From positions 2,976,001 to 3,040,000 of the forward strand of contig NC_019892.1 of NCBI RefSeq assembly GCF_000242455.2: DNA of 64,000 nucleotides. The letters are read 5' to 3'. Made by a program: the position numbers and the translations under genes. The DNA comes from Singulisphaera acidiphila DSM 18658. Its GTDB lineage: Bacteria > Planctomycetota > Planctomycetia > Isosphaerales > Isosphaeraceae. The notes under the pieces were generated by a model that saw only the letters and a list, made by a program, of their open reading frames with translations, was not told the origin of the DNA and ran no database searches. Of this stretch, positions 17,761 through 27,041 are shown piece after piece. Each line of letters opens with the position of its first letter. The first letter of the stretch is position 1.

Positions 17761-18152
17761 TGACATTTCCCCGAGGCTGAATCGCTCGACCGCCCGATAA
17801 TTATGGGCGTCTGCCACCGGCTTGTCCACTCTCCCTTGGGGGGCCTTGAGCCAACCAAAAGTCTCCTGATTTGGGCCTTGGTTTCCGCTTTATTGCTTGC
17901 TCGGCTCCTTGTCGGAGCCAATCGCAATTGAGTATAAGCGAGAGCTTGATCTCAACCCGATCGCGACCTGAGCCTCGCGGGCCGTTGGATCCGCTTGTGA
18001 AATCAAATGGAATTTTCTGAGACCGTGGTCGTCCGGCCCACTCTTTGTGAATGGGGATCCATCCAAAAATGGATCAGAGGCGGGGAACCCGCAGTCCCAG
18101 GAAAGGCTCAATCGAATTGGCGGTTGTATCGCTCGGACCTTGGAGTTGACCG
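17761..18152. other. divergent intergenic region
   Basis: This lies between asnS (leftward) and the GNAT gene (rightward). It should contain both promoters. No T-box-like leader or supported small gene is seen. Confidence 0.5.
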
Positions 18153-18557
18153 ATGGATTTGACGTACCAAACCGAAGCAGGCCTCGAACCGAATGAGTTC
18201 ATCGACCTGCTGGCGCGTTCCACGCTGGCGGAACGTCGGCCCGTCGGCGATCTCAAAACGATTCAAGGAATGCTTGCAGAAGCCGATCTCGTGGTGACCG
18301 CGCGGCTCGAAGGGCTCTTGGTGGGTGTGTCACGAGCCCTTACAGACTACAACTTTTGCACATACTTGTCCGATCTTGCGGTCGACGAAAAATACCAGCG
18401 GCGAGGGATCGGTCGAGAGTTGATCCGGCTGACCCATGAGGCGGCCGGTCTCAAAACGACCCTAATCTTGCTGGCCGCGCCGAAGGCCCGTGAATATTAT
18501 CCGCACATCGGAATGACCCGGCACGAGTCGTGCTGGATCATCCCGGGCCGGGTTTGA
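18153..18557 (+). CDS. GNAT-family N-acetyltransferase
   Basis: A 134-residue GNAT protein. The acetyl-CoA binding segment is visible as [22 protein letters not shown] (R/Q-x-x-G-x-G/A pattern) at about residues 75-96. Such enzymes move an acetyl group from acetyl-CoA to an amine on a small molecule or protein. The substrate is not predictable. A TTGGAG ribosome site lies about eight bases before the ATG. It converges with the downstream adaptor gene, and the two stops are about two bases apart. Length is typical for a single-domain GNAT. Confidence 0.9.
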   Translation: MDLTYQTEAGLEPNEFIDLLARSTLAERRPVGDLKTIQGMLAEADLVVTARLEGLLVGVSRALTDYNFCTYLSDLAVDEKYQRRGIGRELIRLTHEAAGLKTTLILLAAPKAREYYPHIGMTRHESCWIIPGRV

Positions 18558-18558
18558 A

Positions 18559-19965
18559 TCAGAGGGTGGTTACCGCAACCTCGCTGGGTTCGAGAACGAT
18601 CTTTTCCCCCTCCTCAAGGCCATCGAGGACTTGCGTGTAATCCGAATTCCTCTGGCCGACCTTGATCTCGCGGCGTTCGATCCCTTTTGCTCCGATGACG
18701 TAGCAGACCTCCTTGCCGTTCTCGACCGTGATCGCAACGGGGGGGAGCACCAGGGCTTCGGGCAACCTTGAGGTGACAATTTCGATCTCGGCCGACATGC
18801 CGGGGCGGAGCCCGCTCGGGATTTGATCGAGCCGCACCACCGCGAGGTAATACTTGACGTCGCCCGCGCTCGAGTTCTGGTCGAGCAGCGGCAGCCGAGC
18901 AACTGACGTGACACGTCCTTCGGCGGATCGACCCGGGAGGGCTTCGAAGCGGACTCGGGCCGCCATCCCGACATCGACCCGGTCAATGACGGTCTCATGG
19001 ACCATCGTCTGGACTTCCATGCGGTCAAGATCCGGCAGGTAGAACATGCGCTGACGTTGGCGAATCGAAGCCCCTTCCCAAATCCGCTGAGGCTGTCCCG
19101 GCTCGTCCGCGTAGATCACGAAGCCGTCATTTGGCGCTCGGATCGTACAGCGATTCACCTGGTCTTCGAACAGAGCGAGCCGATCCCGCTCCAGCTTGAG
19201 TCGAAGCGTCTGGTAACTCAGATTGACCCTCGCACCATCGACCTGACTCTGCAGCGAGCGTTTGTCGCGTGGAAGACTATAGCGCTGATAGTTTTGGTAC
19301 GACATCCGGATCTGGTCGAGGGCGAATTTCAGACGCAGCAGCGTCTCTTCCTCACCGGAGACCTGGCTCAGCGAAACGTATCCCTTGGTCAACATCCGCT
19401 GGGCCCAGGCCAGGCGATCTTCCTGTCGCGCGAGTCCCGAGGTGTTCAAGGCAACCTGGCCCTCGAACTCCTGCTCGGCCTGGCGAACGCTCCCCTCCAG
19501 GTATGACTGGAGACTGATCTCGGCGATTTCCAGGTTGAGCTGTGCCTCGCGATGCTCGGCCATCGCCTTTTGCACGCCGATCGTCTGCCGGCGAACGAGT
19601 TCCTGGTACTCCGCAGAGTCGAGCTCGCAGAGCAGATCCCCTTTCTTGACCACCGACCCGTCGGGGATCACACTCAGGATCGTCGACGAGCCATTGGAAG
19701 AAACCGAGCCTCCCCCACCTGGGCTTGTCAATCGTTCCAGCTTACAACGAATTTCCGAATTATTCATGCTCGCCGCGCGTCCCGCCGCCGTGATCGTCGC
19801 GGTGAGCCAGTCGATGCGGCGAACCGGCACCGACCGGACGGTCTCACGCGATTTCGCCTTCCGGCGATCCGAACGGAAATAGGGCGAAGCCGGGGCGAAC
19901 AAGGCGATCAGCACCACGCCAAATGCGAGAAACGCGATCTGCGATCGACGCCAACCTCGTTGCAT
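18559..19965 (-). CDS. HlyD/MacA-type membrane-fusion (efflux adaptor) protein
   Basis: A 468-residue periplasmic adaptor with an N-terminal membrane anchor (about residues 8-28). It has a split lipoyl/biotinyl-like hairpin, a long coiled-coil section (about 130-270), a beta-barrel part with VGMAARVRFEALPGRSAEGRV, and a C-terminal domain with VVLEPSEVAVTTL. Such adaptors bridge an inner-membrane ABC, MFS or RND transporter to an outer-membrane channel. An AGGA ribosome site lies nine bases before the ATG. Neither a transporter nor a TolC-like gene is adjacent, so the partner must be elsewhere. The export substrate is unknown. Confidence 0.88.
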   Translation of the reverse strand: MQRGWRRSQIAFLAFGVVLIALFAPASPYFRSDRRKAKSRETVRSVPVRRIDWLTATITAAGRAASMNNSEIRCKLERLTSPGGGGSVSSNGSSTILSVIPDGSVVKKGDLLCELDSAEYQELVRRQTIGVQKAMAEHREAQLNLEIAEISLQSYLEGSVRQAEQEFEGQVALNTSGLARQEDRLAWAQRMLTKGYVSLSQVSGEEETLLRLKFALDQIRMSYQNYQRYSLPRDKRSLQSQVDGARVNLSYQTLRLKLERDRLALFEDQVNRCTIRAPNDGFVIYADEPGQPQRIWEGASIRQRQRMFYLPDLDRMEVQTMVHETVIDRVDVGMAARVRFEALPGRSAEGRVTSVARLPLLDQNSSAGDVKYYLAVVRLDQIPSGLRPGMSAEIEIVTSRLPEALVLPPVAITVENGKEVCYVIGAKGIERREIKVGQRNSDYTQVLDGLEEGEKIVLEPSEVAVTTL

Positions 19966-20233
19966 CGAAGCATTCCTCTTGGGATATATCGCTTGGCCCC
20001 CACGGGCCGTATCCGACCGACACCACGATTCTCGCGCCGGCCCTCAGATTTCGGAGGATGACCTCGCTCCGCTATCAGAAGTAGGCGGCAAACTTGCGAT
20101 CGTTTGCCCTTCCGGTTTCGTGATGTCTTCCGGCTCGCTCCCAAAGAGTGTTCGATCCCAGCTCCCGAGGTCACATCAGAATCGTCTCAATCGTTACAAG
20201 TGATTTTGCGCGATCAAACGAAGGAAGTGATTC

Positions 20234-21646
20234 TTAAAGGATCGCGCGGATCACCTCGCCTCGGCTGAGCGGGAACGGCCGGCCCAGCGTATCGCGGAAC
20301 TCCGTCTCTGGAGTGTGCCCCAGGCAGTGGAAGATGGTTGCAGCCAGGTCTTCCGGGCCAACCTTCCCTTCGCGAGGATAGGCTCCAAGCCGGTCGGACG
20401 ATCCGAACACCTGGCCCCCGCGCACGCCTCCCCCCGCCATTGCCACCGAAAAGGCTGACCCCCAATGACCTCGGCCGCCGTTCGTGTCCAGACGAGGGCT
20501 TCGACCAAACTCGGCCATGCAAACGACCAGCGTTTCGTCGAGCATGCCCCGGCTCTCCAAATCGGCCAGGAGGGCGCCATAGGCCCGATCCATGGGGGGG
20601 AGCAAAACGTCCCTCAGTCGCGAGGTCTCGTTCGAGTGACTGTCCCAGCAAGGGTTGGCGGGAGGCTCGTCTGGCCCCCGATACCAGTTGACCTGAACCA
20701 AGCGAACCCCCCGCTCGACAAGTCTCCGCGCGAACAGGACCCCTTGCCCGAAGGGAGTCTTGCCGTATTGCTCTCGAATCGACTCCGGCTCGTGATCGAG
20801 TCGAAATGCTTGTCGAGCACGTGGCGAGTGGAGTAGCTCGAACGCCCGCGTCGACCGTTCGTCCATTCGCTTCGCAACCGGGTCGTGTTCCAACGCATCG
20901 AACCCATGCTGAAGCCGGTCGATCAGGTCTTTCCGACGCCCCAGCCGATCCAGATCAAGGTCGGCGGGCAGGTCGATTTCCTGGATCCGGTATCCTGCGG
21001 GGGTCAACTGCGCATTCAAGAGCCAAGGGTCCTGAGAGCGCCCCAAGAACCCGGCGTCCTGCCCTGGCCAGATGCTTCCGTCGGTGTTGACGATCCGGTT
21101 GGGCAAAGTAATCGTCGGGGGAAGATCACCACGATCAGCCCGGAGACGGCCGAGCATCGCGCCCAGGCTGGGGGCGTCATTGGGCGGCCCCGGGTTGGCA
21201 TTCTCGAAGTTCATCGGCTGATGAGGCCGACCCGTAAGCATGTAATAGCCACTGGAAGAATGGGCATTATCCCTGGTGGAAACAGCGCGAAGAAGGCAGA
21301 TTTTATCAGCCACCATCGCCGTCTTCGGCATCAGCTCGCAGATCGAGAGCCCCGGAACCTTCGTGCTGATCGGACCGAGATCCCCTCTCACCTCCGCCGG
21401 CGCATCCGGCTTGGGGTCCCAAGTCGAATGCTGGGGCGGCCCTCCCATGAGGAAGAGGACGATGCAGGATTTCGCCCGGCCGAAGGTGGCATCAGCCAAC
21501 ACCGGAGAAACCGCAGGAACCTCAGCCCCGGTCAGGTCGGCAAGGCTCAACCCCGCGCCCAGGAATCCCAACCCGCCGATGCGGAGGATCTCTCGGCGAC
21601 TCCGGCCGTCGCACAGACGAGCTCCAGGGCCCAACAAACGGAGCAT
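20234..21646 (-). CDS. DUF1501 family exported protein (Tat substrate)
   Basis: A 470-residue DUF1501 protein, a family related to the alkaline phosphatase/sulfatase superfamily and greatly expanded in planctomycetes. The twin-arginine signal SRREILRIGGLGFLGAG begins at about residue 16. Family blocks include CIVLFLMGGPPQHSTWDPKP near the start, FARRLVERGVRLVQVNW, and VVCMAEFGRSPRLDTNGGRGHWG near the C-terminus. GAGG lies eight bases before the ATG. Unlike the other two DUF1501 genes in the window, it has no DUF1549/DUF1553 cytochrome partner next to it. The enzymatic activity of the family is not established. Confidence 0.92.
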   Translation of the reverse strand: MLRLLGPGARLCDGRSRREILRIGGLGFLGAGLSLADLTGAEVPAVSPVLADATFGRAKSCIVLFLMGGPPQHSTWDPKPDAPAEVRGDLGPISTKVPGLSICELMPKTAMVADKICLLRAVSTRDNAHSSSGYYMLTGRPHQPMNFENANPGPPNDAPSLGAMLGRLRADRGDLPPTITLPNRIVNTDGSIWPGQDAGFLGRSQDPWLLNAQLTPAGYRIQEIDLPADLDLDRLGRRKDLIDRLQHGFDALEHDPVAKRMDERSTRAFELLHSPRARQAFRLDHEPESIREQYGKTPFGQGVLFARRLVERGVRLVQVNWYRGPDEPPANPCWDSHSNETSRLRDVLLPPMDRAYGALLADLESRGMLDETLVVCMAEFGRSPRLDTNGGRGHWGSAFSVAMAGGGVRGGQVFGSSDRLGAYPREGKVGPEDLAATIFHCLGHTPETEFRDTLGRPFPLSRGEVIRAIL

Positions 21647-21798
21647 GGACGCCTCGCATCTCTTGGGAATGAACCAGGGGATAACATTTGCTGAATATCA
21701 GCCACGTTATCAGCCATGACCATCCGATTCAAGCGAGCGTGCCGCCGATCTGTTCAGACGTACCGTGAGCCCTCGCGACGCGTCCTCGAATCCATCCC

Positions 21799-22641
21799 TC
21801 AGAGATTTTCGAGCGACGAGGAGCTTTGGTGGAGGTTTTGCCAGCGGTCGATCAGCTCGCGAAGTTCGCCGAGCCCATCGATAAAGTCATACGCTGACAG
21901 GTCGACCATGCCAACACCTCGAGCTTGCTCGAAGACGCGGTTCCACTCGACGGACGGCACAGGGCCCCCGGTTTGGACGAAGGCGCCGTCGAGAGCGTTC
22001 GACAGGGTGTCAGCCCGCTCGCTCAATACACCTGAATCGGGTTCCTTCTCCCCGGCCCATCCCGACAGCTTCATGACGCCCATCGCCATTTCCGTTTCGG
22101 AATCGGGCTCATCACTCACCGGCTGGAAATGGGCCTCACCAACGCCGACAAGTGTTTCCACTTCGGCCACCGGTTCCTCATGAAGTAGGCTCGGATTCGG
22201 TTCGACGATTTGAGCCAGGCACTCGAGTTCAGCAACAGGCTCATCGAACACGATCGTGGGGTTCGCCTCCAAGGGTTGAGCGACCGGTTCGTTGTCAGTC
22301 GGCGAAGAATCGGGGTCGACGATGGGGGCGATCCCTCTCGGTAGGTCGCTCTCAGGGACAAGCTCGACCAAAACTGGTGACGCCGGCGAAATCGTGACCG
22401 GAGCGTAAGGCACACGCTCGGGCGAAGTGGCCTCCAAAGATGCGCGACTGGCAACCAGTGCAAGATGCCGTTCCAGACCGCTGATGAAACCGTCAAGAAA
22501 TTCCTTCTTTTGCCGCTGGAAGAGCCGGGTCGTCAGTCGGCTGCGATCCTGCTTCGCCTTTTTGAGCCAGGCCTCGACCAATTCCGGGGTACCTCGAATG
22601 AGGTGCTCGGCTTCGGAAGTTCCCTCATAGTAAGGCGTCAT
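21799..22641 (-). CDS. Acidic hypothetical protein with degenerate EPVAE repeats
   Basis: A 280-residue protein of unknown function. The first 75 residues are basic and helical (LIRGTPELVEAWLKKAKQDRS). Residues 90-190 are acidic and repetitive, with units of the form DEPVAE...VEPNPS...EEPVAE. The last 80 residues appear helical and contain FIDGLGELRELIDRWQNLHQSS. No signal peptide or membrane span is seen. The ribosome site is weak. No homologous family is recognised by eye. The codon pattern and GC agree with neighbouring genes, supporting a real gene. Confidence 0.6.
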   Translation of the reverse strand: MTPYYEGTSEAEHLIRGTPELVEAWLKKAKQDRSRLTTRLFQRQKKEFLDGFISGLERHLALVASRASLEATSPERVPYAPVTISPASPVLVELVPESDLPRGIAPIVDPDSSPTDNEPVAQPLEANPTIVFDEPVAELECLAQIVEPNPSLLHEEPVAEVETLVGVGEAHFQPVSDEPDSETEMAMGVMKLSGWAGEKEPDSGVLSERADTLSNALDGAFVQTGGPVPSVEWNRVFEQARGVGMVDLSAYDFIDGLGELRELIDRWQNLHQSSSSLENL

Positions 22642-23013
22642 GGTTCGCCCTTAGCGAAGATGGCGGCGACTTCACCGCTGATGGATGCGCGCGTTCATTC
22701 TTCAGAGATCGGCATCTCGGACGCGATTCTCGCGGATGATTCGGAAGTGATACTCCAGGTATTGGAGCAGGTCTTGCTGCAAATATCCCAATACCACTTC
22801 AGGACCACAAAGGATTCGGTCCCGGTTTGAAACTCAAGGAGAAAATCAACGAGGTTCAGAAGTATCAATTAAACGCATTATCGGGCACCAGGAGGGCGAG
22901 CGGCCAACCATCAGCAAAAACCCATGAAAAACAAGAAGATTCTACACGCAAGCAAATCCAGCAAATAATCACAGCATCATTGAAGCCAGCCGACAACTCA
23001 ATCAGCCCCTCTA
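22642..23013. other. intergenic region
   Basis: This lies between the acidic repeat protein start and the end of the metal-adaptor gene, both leftward. It has lower GC than its surroundings in 22840-23000. No gene or terminator is supported. Confidence 0.45.
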
Positions 23014-24756
23014 TTATGGCAGGTTCAACCTTGGGGCCGAGCGAAGGATGGCGTCCTCGGCGGGTCGTGCCGAACGGGGAAACGTCGCCGGAACGGGAAG
23101 GGGCAGCGAAACTGGCGAAATCGATCCCAGATCATTGTAGGCCTCGACGCCGCTTCGAGAGTGCCCGCGTGTTGCGGGATTGAGTCGGCTCTCAGCGTCG
23201 ATCAAGAAGGCACCAGCCGAGGCGACCTTTTCGCCAACGCGCAGGCCACCGAATACCGAGATCCGGTCGCCCGAGCGGGGGCCTAGTTCAACTCTCCGCC
23301 CTTCGTAGATCCCCGGTTCGGTCTCGACGTAAACCACTTTGCTGATTCCGGTATCGATGACCGCCGACTCCGGCACGCTCAGCACTTCCCGCACCGGCGG
23401 AGGCGCGAGCCGGGCCAAGTACTTCGCCGGTTCTGCCTTCAATTTCGGGGTGCAAGCGCGGCAGCAAACCCAGACCTTTCGCCCCTCCAGTTCGATGGCG
23501 ATCGGATCCCCCATCGAACCGAGCTTTGCGTGAGTGACAGGACATTCCGTCTGAGGCGCGGTGGGCCCCCCGTCGGAGAGCGACGGGGTGCTCCGTTCGC
23601 GGAACAAGGGAGTTTCCGCCATCAAGGTGGTCAGAGTCACGGTGGCGAACATACCGGGACGGAGTCCTTGATCGCGGTTATCGAGGTCGTATCGCACCTC
23701 GATGGTACGAGTCGCCGGATCGACCCGTGGCTGAATGAACGCGACCTGTCCCGCAAATCGCCGGCTCGGGTCGGCTTGCACGGTTGCCTCGACCGACTGG
23801 CCGACTCGGACCAGGCCAACCTGGTCCTCGTAGACATGCGCCTTGACCCAGACGGTCGAGAGGTCGGCAAGCTCGAACATGGCCTGCCCCTCGGTAACAT
23901 ACTGCCCCTGGACCACGTTCTTCTTGACGACGACTCCTCCCATAGGGGCAATGATCGGCAGCTTCTCGTCCCCCTTCCCTCGAGCAACGATCGCGTTGAC
24001 CTGGGCCTGCGTAGCCCCCAAAAGCCTGAGCTTCGCTTCGGCCAGCCGAGCCAGCTCGAGTCCGTCCGCCGCGCCCGAGCGGCCCGAACCGTTCGGCGTC
24101 CGAGCAGGATCACCACTCGCCCGCTTCGCCAGTAAAAGTTCCTGGATCGCCTGAGACAAGTCAGGACTGGAGAGTTCACCCAGAGTGTCGCCTGCCTTGA
24201 CGGCCATTCCCGTGAAGTTCACCGTGAGCGTCTCGACCCGCGCCATTCCCTTGAGTTGGGACGCGACCTGGGCCTGCTTGCGCTCGTCATAGGCCACCGT
24301 GCCGACTGTTGTCAACGTCTCGGACATCGGCGAATAACCGACCTCCACCGTCTGAATTCCGGCCTGCCTAATCCGAAATGGGTCGAGTTGAATCCGAGCG
24401 GTAACGCCCTCGGCGAGCGTCTCCTTCACCCCCTTCTTGCGGCTCGAAAGCGGCATGCCGCAAATGGGACAACTCCCCGCTTCCTCCCGGACCACATTCG
24501 GATGCATGGGGCAGAAGCACTCTGTCGTTGACGATGCCACCTCCCTCGCAGCCGAAGGCCGAGTCCACTTGTCGTACCGATTCCAAATCGTGTCCCAATA
24601 AGCGAACACAAGCCCGGTAACCGCAATCAACGCGATGAACCGCAGCCGCAACTCGACCACCTTGGCGACAAGGCAAAACTTCTGCCAACGCGTGAGCGAC
24701 ACGGTTGACGCGGATTCCACGGCGCTGGAGGGACTGGAGAAATCGGGTGAAGACAT
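23014..24756 (-). CDS. CusB-type RND efflux adaptor with two metal-binding motifs
   Basis: A 580-residue periplasmic adaptor. Residues 36-54 form a membrane anchor. A heavy-metal-binding motif follows: CFCPMHP at 80-86 and CPICGMPL at 96-103, typical of CusB/CzcB-like proteins of copper/silver RND pumps. The middle has the lipoyl hairpin and beta-barrel with VWVKAHVYEDQVGLV. A second cysteine site resembling a YHS/TRASH-like element (ECPVTHAKLG, VWVCCRACTPKL) is inserted at about 415-465, ahead of the C-terminal domain. ATG 24756 is used; GTG 24813 would add 19 residues. No CusA-type pump is adjacent. Metal specificity, likely copper, is inferred from the family. Confidence 0.9.
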   Translation of the reverse strand: MSSPDFSSPSSAVESASTVSLTRWQKFCLVAKVVELRLRFIALIAVTGLVFAYWDTIWNRYDKWTRPSAAREVASSTTECFCPMHPNVVREEAGSCPICGMPLSSRKKGVKETLAEGVTARIQLDPFRIRQAGIQTVEVGYSPMSETLTTVGTVAYDERKQAQVASQLKGMARVETLTVNFTGMAVKAGDTLGELSSPDLSQAIQELLLAKRASGDPARTPNGSGRSGAADGLELARLAEAKLRLLGATQAQVNAIVARGKGDEKLPIIAPMGGVVVKKNVVQGQYVTEGQAMFELADLSTVWVKAHVYEDQVGLVRVGQSVEATVQADPSRRFAGQVAFIQPRVDPATRTIEVRYDLDNRDQGLRPGMFATVTLTTLMAETPLFRERSTPSLSDGGPTAPQTECPVTHAKLGSMGDPIAIELEGRKVWVCCRACTPKLKAEPAKYLARLAPPPVREVLSVPESAVIDTGISKVVYVETEPGIYEGRRVELGPRSGDRISVFGGLRVGEKVASAGAFLIDAESRLNPATRGHSRSGVEAYNDLGSISPVSLPLPVPATFPRSARPAEDAILRSAPRLNLP

Positions 24757-25435
24757 GTTGTTTCTCAAGTTTCCCGCTTCGAGCAACTTCCGGCGATGAG
24801 AATCGTAGACCACTCAAGCATGCGCATGAAAACGAGTCATTGCCGGGTGGGCAAACTCCACCTCAACTTTTCCGCGAACCGGGTTATCCCGCCTTCGCCC
24901 TTCAGGAATTCTGCCTTTCAGATTGACCAACGCAAGCTCTTCCGGAAAGAGTTGCCTGAATTACCCCGCCCATTTTTTTCGTTTTTTCTCGATGGGAACG
25001 GTGGAGACACACCTCGAAGCTTTTCAATAGGGCGTTGTCGATGCGGCGATCTTGTTTGAAGATTCAGGAGACGGCTCCTGGCTGTCGACAATATTCGCAC
25101 GATCCTCAAAGTCGGAATTTTCGGATCGAAATGATCGCGTTGATTGCATACATGCAACAAGACCGACTCCTGCGCAAAGGAGGATGACCAACACCGTGGT
25201 TGAGTCGCCCAGGACCCAGGCCATGAATGCGCGGCCAGCCTCATCGCCTGCTCACCCCTCAGCCGTTGGGCTTTGGCATTACTCCAACGGATGCCAAGTT
25301 TCTGGCATTCACTGGATACGCTGGATACGATCGGAATGGCCGTACAACGTCCTCGGTTCGTTTAAATGAGTTGGGGATTCCTCGTTGGCAATAACGAGCG
25401 GAACCCCTTTTTTTGTTTCTTTTGGAGGCTCGTTG
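24757..25435. other. long intergenic region upstream of metal adaptor
   Basis: It should contain the promoter of the metal-adaptor gene (leftward) and of the DUF4440-like gene (rightward). A possible small membrane protein lies at 25024-25224 (listed separately). A 7-bp hairpin (TTGGCAT / ATGCCAA) is at 25273-25297, and two copies of TGGATACG lie near 25310-25330. Confidence 0.45.
25024..25224 (-). CDS. possible small single-pass membrane protein
   Basis: A 66-residue open frame with ATG start. Residues 8-26 (STTVLVILLCAGVGLVACM) could form a membrane span or lipoprotein-like signal, followed by a polar Ser/Glu/Asn-rich tail. GAGG is about 15 bases upstream, which is too far for a strong ribosome site. 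The hydrophobic-then-polar pattern is the only support. It may be a chance frame. Confidence 0.3.
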   Translation of the reverse strand: MAWVLGDSTTVLVILLCAGVGLVACMQSTRSFRSENSDFEDRANIVDSQEPSPESSNKIAASTTPY

Positions 25436-25897
25436 ATGTTGCGCTTTACCCTGATCACTCTCGCACTGGTCTTGCCGACGACGGCCTGGAGCCAGGAAGT
25501 GGACGCCAAGAAGCTGGCGCAGACGATTCTCGATCAGGGTTCCGCGATGTACGACACCAAGAATGCCGCCGCCATGGCCGCGACGTACACCGATGATGCC
25601 AAGATTTTCTGGTACTCCAAGAAGGATTCAGGGGAGGTCGAGCTGGGGACGAAGAGTGGGCGTGCCGAGATTGAGGGGATCTATCGCGACCTGTTCAAAG
25701 ACCCCAATGAGAAAACGACGTCAAAGAACAGCGTCGAATACGCCCGGTTCATCGCCCCCGACCTCATGATCGTCCAGGGGATCTTTCAGCCGAACGTGGC
25801 CAATCCGGGGAAATTCCCGTTCGTCCAGCTGAGAATCAAAGAAGGGGATAAGTGGCTCATGAAAACCCTTCAATTCTTTGTTGTCTCGCAAGACTGA
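25436..25897 (+). CDS. Exported SnoaL-like / DUF4440 protein
   Basis: A 153-residue protein with a clear signal peptide (MLRFTLITLALVLPTTAWSQ). The mature part is a small cone-shaped alpha/beta fold of the NTF2/SnoaL/DUF4440 type: two helices with YDTKNAAAMAATYTDDAKIFW, then strands ending KWLMKTLQFFVVSQD. The fold holds small-molecule enzymes and ligand binders, so the role is open. GGAGG lies seven bases before ATG 25436, which fixes the start; an upstream in-frame TTG at 25385 is unlikely. A 26-bp hairpin follows the gene, so it is transcribed alone. Confidence 0.82.
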   Translation: MLRFTLITLALVLPTTAWSQEVDAKKLAQTILDQGSAMYDTKNAAAMAATYTDDAKIFWYSKKDSGEVELGTKSGRAEIEGIYRDLFKDPNEKTTSKNSVEYARFIAPDLMIVQGIFQPNVANPGKFPFVQLRIKEGDKWLMKTLQFFVVSQD

Positions 25898-25918
25898 GAA
25901 CGTCGAATTCAACCCGAG

Positions 25919-25975
25919 ATGAGAGCGGTTTTCGTCCGGGTGGCAGGGGGCCACCCGGACGAAAACCGCTCTCAT
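25919..25975 (+). terminator. 26-bp perfect hairpin, terminator-like
   Basis: Arms 25919-25944 and 25950-25975 are perfectly complementary around the loop AGGGG, followed by a short T run. It lies 22 bases after the SnoaL-like gene. It shares the sequence CGAAAACCGCTCTCA with an element at 28123-28191, so it may belong to a repeated family rather than being only a terminator. Confidence 0.75.
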
Positions 25976-26039
25976 TTTGACGTGGCCACCCACCGTTGAG
26001 CCATGCGTTCAAGTTCGCTCACGCACTGGAGAATTACGA

Positions 26040-27020
26040 ATGCTTACGACAATAAAGCTCAACTCGGGCGACGAGATGCCGCTCGTCGGACTCGGCCTTT
26101 GGAAGATCGACAGGGCCGACGCGGCCGGATCCGTCCGTGAAGCGTTGCGCAACGGCTACCGTCATCTCGACAGCGCCTGCGACTACGGCAACGAAGTGGA
26201 AGTGGGCGAAGGAATTCGCCAGGCCCTCGCAGAGGGGACTTGTCGCCGCGACGAGCTTTGGGTGACCTCGAAGCTCTGGAACACGTATCATGCGAAGGAA
26301 CATGTCCGCCCTGCGGTGGAACGCAGCCTGCGCGACCTCGGCCTCGACTCGCTTGATCTGTACATGATCCATTTCCCGATTGCCATGGAATACGTGCCCT
26401 TCGAGCGGCAATATCCCCCGGGATGGATCTCAGACCTCGCGCATCCGGAGCGAGGGATGAAACTCGCCAAGGTTCCGCGCCATGAAGTCTGGGAGGCCAT
26501 GGAAGAACTCGTCCGATCTGGGCTCGTACGAAACATCGGCATTTGCAACTACAATACGGCATTGCTTCGCGACCTGCTTTCGTACGCGAAGATCCGGCCC
26601 GCTGTCTTGCAGGTCGAGCTTCACCCCTACCTCACCCAGGAAAAACTCCTCCGTTTTTGTCACGAGGAGGGGATCGCGGTGACCGGCTTCTCACCGCTCG
26701 GAGCGCCTTCGTACGTTCCCTTGGGCGCAGCGTCTCTCGAGGAATCGGTGATGGAGCAGCAGGTCGTACGCGACCTGGCTCAGCGACACGGCAAAACTCC
26801 TGCGCAGGTAGTCTTGCGCTGGGGTGTGCAACGTGGAACCGCCATCGTTCCCAAGACATCCAAGTCCGAGAGAATGGTCGAAAATCGATCGATCTTTGAC
26901 TTTGCGCTGACTGACGACGAGATGCGCTCGATCTCCGCCCTGAATCGGAACCGCCGATTCAACGACCCGGGGGTCTTCTGTGAGGCCGCGTTCCACACAT
27001 TCTGCCCGATTTATGAATGA
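26040..27020 (+). CDS. Aldo/keto reductase
   Basis: A 326-residue cytoplasmic NAD(P)H-dependent reductase of carbonyl compounds. The full catalytic tetrad is visible: Asp44 in RHLDSACDYG, Tyr49, Lys78 in VTSKLWN and His111 in YMIHFPI. The cofactor segment IVPKTSKSERMVEN is near the C-terminus. Length matches the xylose reductase/AKR2-like class. ATG 26040 has GGAG about eleven bases upstream and begins the conserved TIKLNSGDEMPLVGLGLW. The TauD-like gene follows 21 bases later, so the two may be co-transcribed. Substrate is unknown. Confidence 0.95.
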   Translation: MLTTIKLNSGDEMPLVGLGLWKIDRADAAGSVREALRNGYRHLDSACDYGNEVEVGEGIRQALAEGTCRRDELWVTSKLWNTYHAKEHVRPAVERSLRDLGLDSLDLYMIHFPIAMEYVPFERQYPPGWISDLAHPERGMKLAKVPRHEVWEAMEELVRSGLVRNIGICNYNTALLRDLLSYAKIRPAVLQVELHPYLTQEKLLRFCHEEGIAVTGFSPLGAPSYVPLGAASLEESVMEQQVVRDLAQRHGKTPAQVVLRWGVQRGTAIVPKTSKSERMVENRSIFDFALTDDEMRSISALNRNRRFNDPGVFCEAAFHTFCPIYE

Positions 27021-27041
27021 GCTCATTTCAGAGATTAGAAA

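Noticed and set aside
17761..18152. T-box-like leader before asnS
   Set aside because: No T-box core or competing terminator/antiterminator pair could be recognised upstream of the start.
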